Shown here: in pieces, positions 61,959 to 64,000 of the stretch
Position numbering within the stretch: position 1 is the stretch's first letter
Layout of the letters: every line of letters starts with the position of its first letter
NCBI RefSeq assembly: GCF_018397995.1
Contig: NZ_BBQH01000015.1
Coordinates: forward strand, 121,961-185,960
Length of the DNA: 64,000 nt
Reading direction: 5' to 3'
Source of the DNA: Rhizomonospora bruguierae
Lineage (GTDB): Bacteria > Actinomycetota > Actinomycetes > Mycobacteriales > Micromonosporaceae
Notes under the pieces: model-generated
Database searches by the model: none
What the model was told of the DNA's origin: nothing
What the model saw: only the letters and a program-made list of their open reading frames with translations
Program-made: the position numbers and the translations under genes

Positions 61959-63163
61959 CCGCCCGGGTGATCGACGCCTGCCGGGCGTGCGGTGGCCGCG
62001 CGCTGGTGGAGGTGGCGAACCTCGGCGAGCAGTATCTCAGCGATTTCAGGGACGATGAGGTGCGCCCGCCCCGGTATCCGCTGGTCGCCTACTGGTGCGC
62101 GATCTGCAGCCTGCTCCAGCTGGGCCACACCGCGCCGGCCGCCGAGATGTACCACCCCCGCTACAGCTTCAAGTCGGGGGTGAACCCGGCGATCGCTGCC
62201 GACCTCGCCGACGTGGTGCGCTACGCGCTCGCGGCCAAGCCGGACGCCGAGGCGTGGCTGGACATCGCCTCCAACGACGGCACCCTGCTCGCCGCGGTGC
62301 CACCCGCCATCTACCGGGTGGGCGTCGACCCCCTCGCGCAGTTCGCCGAGGAGGCGGCGCGGCACGCCGACCGGATCGTGGTCAGCTTCTTCCGGCCCGA
62401 GTTCCTACCGAAGTGGCACTTCGATGTGATCACGTCGGTGTCGATGTTCTACGACGTCGACGACCCCAACGCGTTCGTCGCTGGCGTGAGGCGGGTGCTC
62501 GCCCCGGATGGCGTCTGGGTGATCCAGCAGAACTACGTGGGCAGCATGCTGACGGCCGGGTCGGTCGACAACATCAGCCACGAGCACCTGACGTACTGGT
62601 CGCTGCGATCTCTGTCGCGGCTGCTCGGCCGGCACGGGCTCGAGGTGGTGGACGTCCAGCTCAACCCGATCAACGGCGGCTGCTTCCGCACCCTCGTCTG
62701 CCGCAAAGGCGATCGCCCGGTGCAGCCGTCGGTGGCCGCGCTCGCCGCCGCCGAACGGGCGCAGGGCCTGGAGCGGGCGGAAACCTACTGGCGGTTCGCC
62801 GACCGGGCGCGCGACACCCTCATCGAGTTGGCCGCGCTGGTCGCGGGCATCAACGACCGGGGTGAGCGCGTGTATGTGTACGGCGCGTCCACCCGCGGCG
62901 GCACCCTGTGGCAGGCGGCCGGCCTGACCGAGCGCGATCTGCCGTTCGTGGTGGACCGCAACCCGGCGAAGGTGGGCCGGCGGATGTCCGCGCTCGGGTC
63001 GCTGATCATCTCGGAGGAGCAGGCGCGGGTCGCCCGGCCCCAATATTTGCTCGTGGGGCCGTGGTGGTTTGCCGACGACTTTAGCGAAAGGGAGAGTGAA
63101 TACCTTGAGCGGGGCGGAAAAATGATTATTCCGCTCCCCCATCTCAAGGTGGTAGGTCGTTGA
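61955..63163 (+). CDS. sugar C-methyltransferase (zinc N-domain, SAM-dependent)
   Basis: 402 residues from GTG 61955. N-terminal zinc site CRACGG and CAIC, SAM domain WLDIASNDGTLLAAV, and C-terminal domain with YVYGASTRGGTLWQ: the three-part layout of NDP-4-keto-sugar C-methyltransferases (TylC3/NovU type). With the SDR it could build a branched deoxy-sugar. The last 120 bp are clearly AT-richer than the rest. Confidence 0.88.
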   Translation: MTARVIDACRACGGRALVEVANLGEQYLSDFRDDEVRPPRYPLVAYWCAICSLLQLGHTAPAAEMYHPRYSFKSGVNPAIAADLADVVRYALAAKPDAEAWLDIASNDGTLLAAVPPAIYRVGVDPLAQFAEEAARHADRIVVSFFRPEFLPKWHFDVITSVSMFYDVDDPNAFVAGVRRVLAPDGVWVIQQNYVGSMLTAGSVDNISHEHLTYWSLRSLSRLLGRHGLEVVDVQLNPINGGCFRTLVCRKGDRPVQPSVAALAAAERAQGLERAETYWRFADRARDTLIELAALVAGINDRGERVYVYGASTRGGTLWQAAGLTERDLPFVVDRNPAKVGRRMSALGSLIISEEQARVARPQYLLVGPWWFADDFSERESEYLERGGKMIIPLPHLKVVGR

Positions 63164-63312
63164 AGACATGTAAGCGGTGCGGTGATCTGAAGCCGTTAAC
63201 CGAGTTTCATAGAAAGGCTGGCACAAAGGACGGCCTCTCCTATCGATGCAAGGCATGCAGAGTGGAGAAGGCGTCGACCTCTCCCGGCACCGCGTCAGGT
63301 GGCGACCGGTGA
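63160..63312 (+). CDS. small zinc-finger protein (HNH-endonuclease-like N-part)
   Basis: 50 residues from TTG 63160 (TTGA overlap). KTCKRCGDLKPLTEFHRKAG and then DGLSYRCKACR: two CxxC of the kind found before HNH nucleases, but the HNH part is absent. AT-richer than its surroundings. Confidence 0.65.
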   Translation: MKTCKRCGDLKPLTEFHRKAGTKDGLSYRCKACRVEKASTSPGTASGGDR

Positions 63313-63506
63313 CCGGGGATCCGCCGGCCGCGCAGCCGCCGGCGGCCCGCGCCCGCTGCTACCACGCCGACCACGAGGGCGAATGGCACGAGTTCACGGC
63401 GGCGGAGGCCACCCGCCTGTTGGAGCTGATGAGCTTCGACATGGGGTGGGCGGACAGCGAGCCGCGCTGCCTGCGGCGCGTGCTCGAGGTGGTGGGGTTG
63501 GGATGA
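63309..63506 (+). CDS. small phage protein
   Basis: 65 residues from GTG 63309. HADHEGEWHEFTAAEATRLL then DMGWADSEPRCLRRV. Unknown. Confidence 0.55.
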   Translation: MTGDPPAAQPPAARARCYHADHEGEWHEFTAAEATRLLELMSFDMGWADSEPRCLRRVLEVVGLG

Positions 63507-64000
63507 TCGTCGTCGGCGCCACAATGACCGGCTTCGCCACCGGGCGGCCGGAAACGTGCCTGTCATGGCTGCGGACCGCCGAGGCCCTGGCCGACTCCCA
63601 CCCGGACGGGGTGCGGTTCTTCGCCGCGCTGGAGCTGGACGGGCGCGGACGCCCGCCGTTTGAGCCGGTGTTCAACCGGCTCCACCGACTGGGCGGCGAA
63701 TGGTGGACGTTCACGCTGGACGATGGCCGCACCGAGGTGACCAGCGGCAACCGCTACAGCCATATTTGCGCCGGCCGCAACCTGATCACCGACTACGCGC
63801 TCAGCGCCGGTGCCAGCCACATCCTGCACCTGGATGCGGACATGTGCCCGCCGCCGGATGCGCTGCCCAAGCTGCTGACACTCGATCACCCACTGGTGGG
63901 CGGGGAGGTGCCCACCTACAACCTGCGCGGGCCGGCTGTCGCCCAGTACCCGTTCCGGGTGGAGTCGCACATGAACACCGCCGGCTTCCTGCTGGTCGAG
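63503..64000 (+). CDS. GT-A glycosyltransferase, 3' truncated by window edge
   Basis: At least 166 residues from ATG 63503 (ATGA overlap). Metal/donor motif LHLDADMCPPPDAL preceded by SGNRYSHICAGRNLITDYAL, GT62/GT2-like arrangement. Third glycosyltransferase of the cassette; continues beyond the window. Confidence 0.75.
   Translation, partial: MIVVGATMTGFATGRPETCLSWLRTAEALADSHPDGVRFFAALELDGRGRPPFEPVFNRLHRLGGEWWTFTLDDGRTEVTSGNRYSHICAGRNLITDYALSAGASHILHLDADMCPPPDALPKLLTLDHPLVGGEVPTYNLRGPAVAQYPFRVESHMNTAGFLLVE

Overview
The window is very GC-rich, uses GTG and TTG starts freely, and packs its genes with 4-bp ATGA/GTGA stop-start overlaps. The gene order (acetyl-CoA synthetase, SerB-like HAD phosphatase, Ssd/TadA/TadB/TadC pilus genes, DUF1998 helicase, bldG pair, H+-pyrophosphatase, topA, fused MFS-tmk, holB, ricT) is the conserved actinobacterial block known from Streptomyces and Mycobacterium. 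Overall style suggests a Micromonosporaceae-like actinomycete; this is an inference without database support.

Positions 1-37,860 are chromosomal core. Region 1-9,000 holds metabolic and small enzyme genes (alpha/beta hydrolase, C45 peptidase, acs, HAD phosphatase, VOC protein, RibD-like reductase). Region 9,035-14,054 is a compact tad/Flp pilus operon whose last gene has no in-frame stop and runs into an antisense helicase gene (14,055-16,658). Then come a BldG anti-anti-sigma factor with its partner kinase-like protein, hppA, a lipoprotein, topA, a sulfotransferase, a FAD sugar-lactone oxidase / TetR / PLP amino-acid enzyme group, tmk-holB, a YbaB plus ESX-like cluster, ricT and a membrane metallophosphoesterase. 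A tRNA-Thr(CGT) gene ends the core.

From the tRNA 3' end to the right edge lies at least 26 kb of an integrated phage. It reads: tyrosine integrase and a membrane protein (leftward), a repressor-like HTH gene, a divergent control region with six CCCG-N4-CGGG sites, an excisionase-like gene, small membrane and zinc proteins, then an early replication/recombination module (PD-(D/E)XK exonuclease, Gp3-like metal-binding protein, DnaQ-type exonuclease, RusA resolvase, pentapeptide-repeat protein, sliding clamp, dCTP deaminase, a SNF2 helicase-DNA methyltransferase fusion split by an intein, SSB, and a DnaB/RepA-like helicase). A 330-bp field of TGTCCCAC repeats follows the helicase and looks like a replication origin or master operator. 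After a possible small terminase gene and several small ORFs comes a glycan cassette (two or three glycosyltransferases, a sugar-nucleotide SDR, a C-methyltransferase). Structural genes and attR must lie beyond 64,000.

The most notable items are the intein-bearing helicase-methyltransferase, the iteron-like field at 55,594-55,922, the six-site operator array at 40,531-40,778, the phage glycan cassette, and the cysteine-rich insertion in the integrase catalytic domain.
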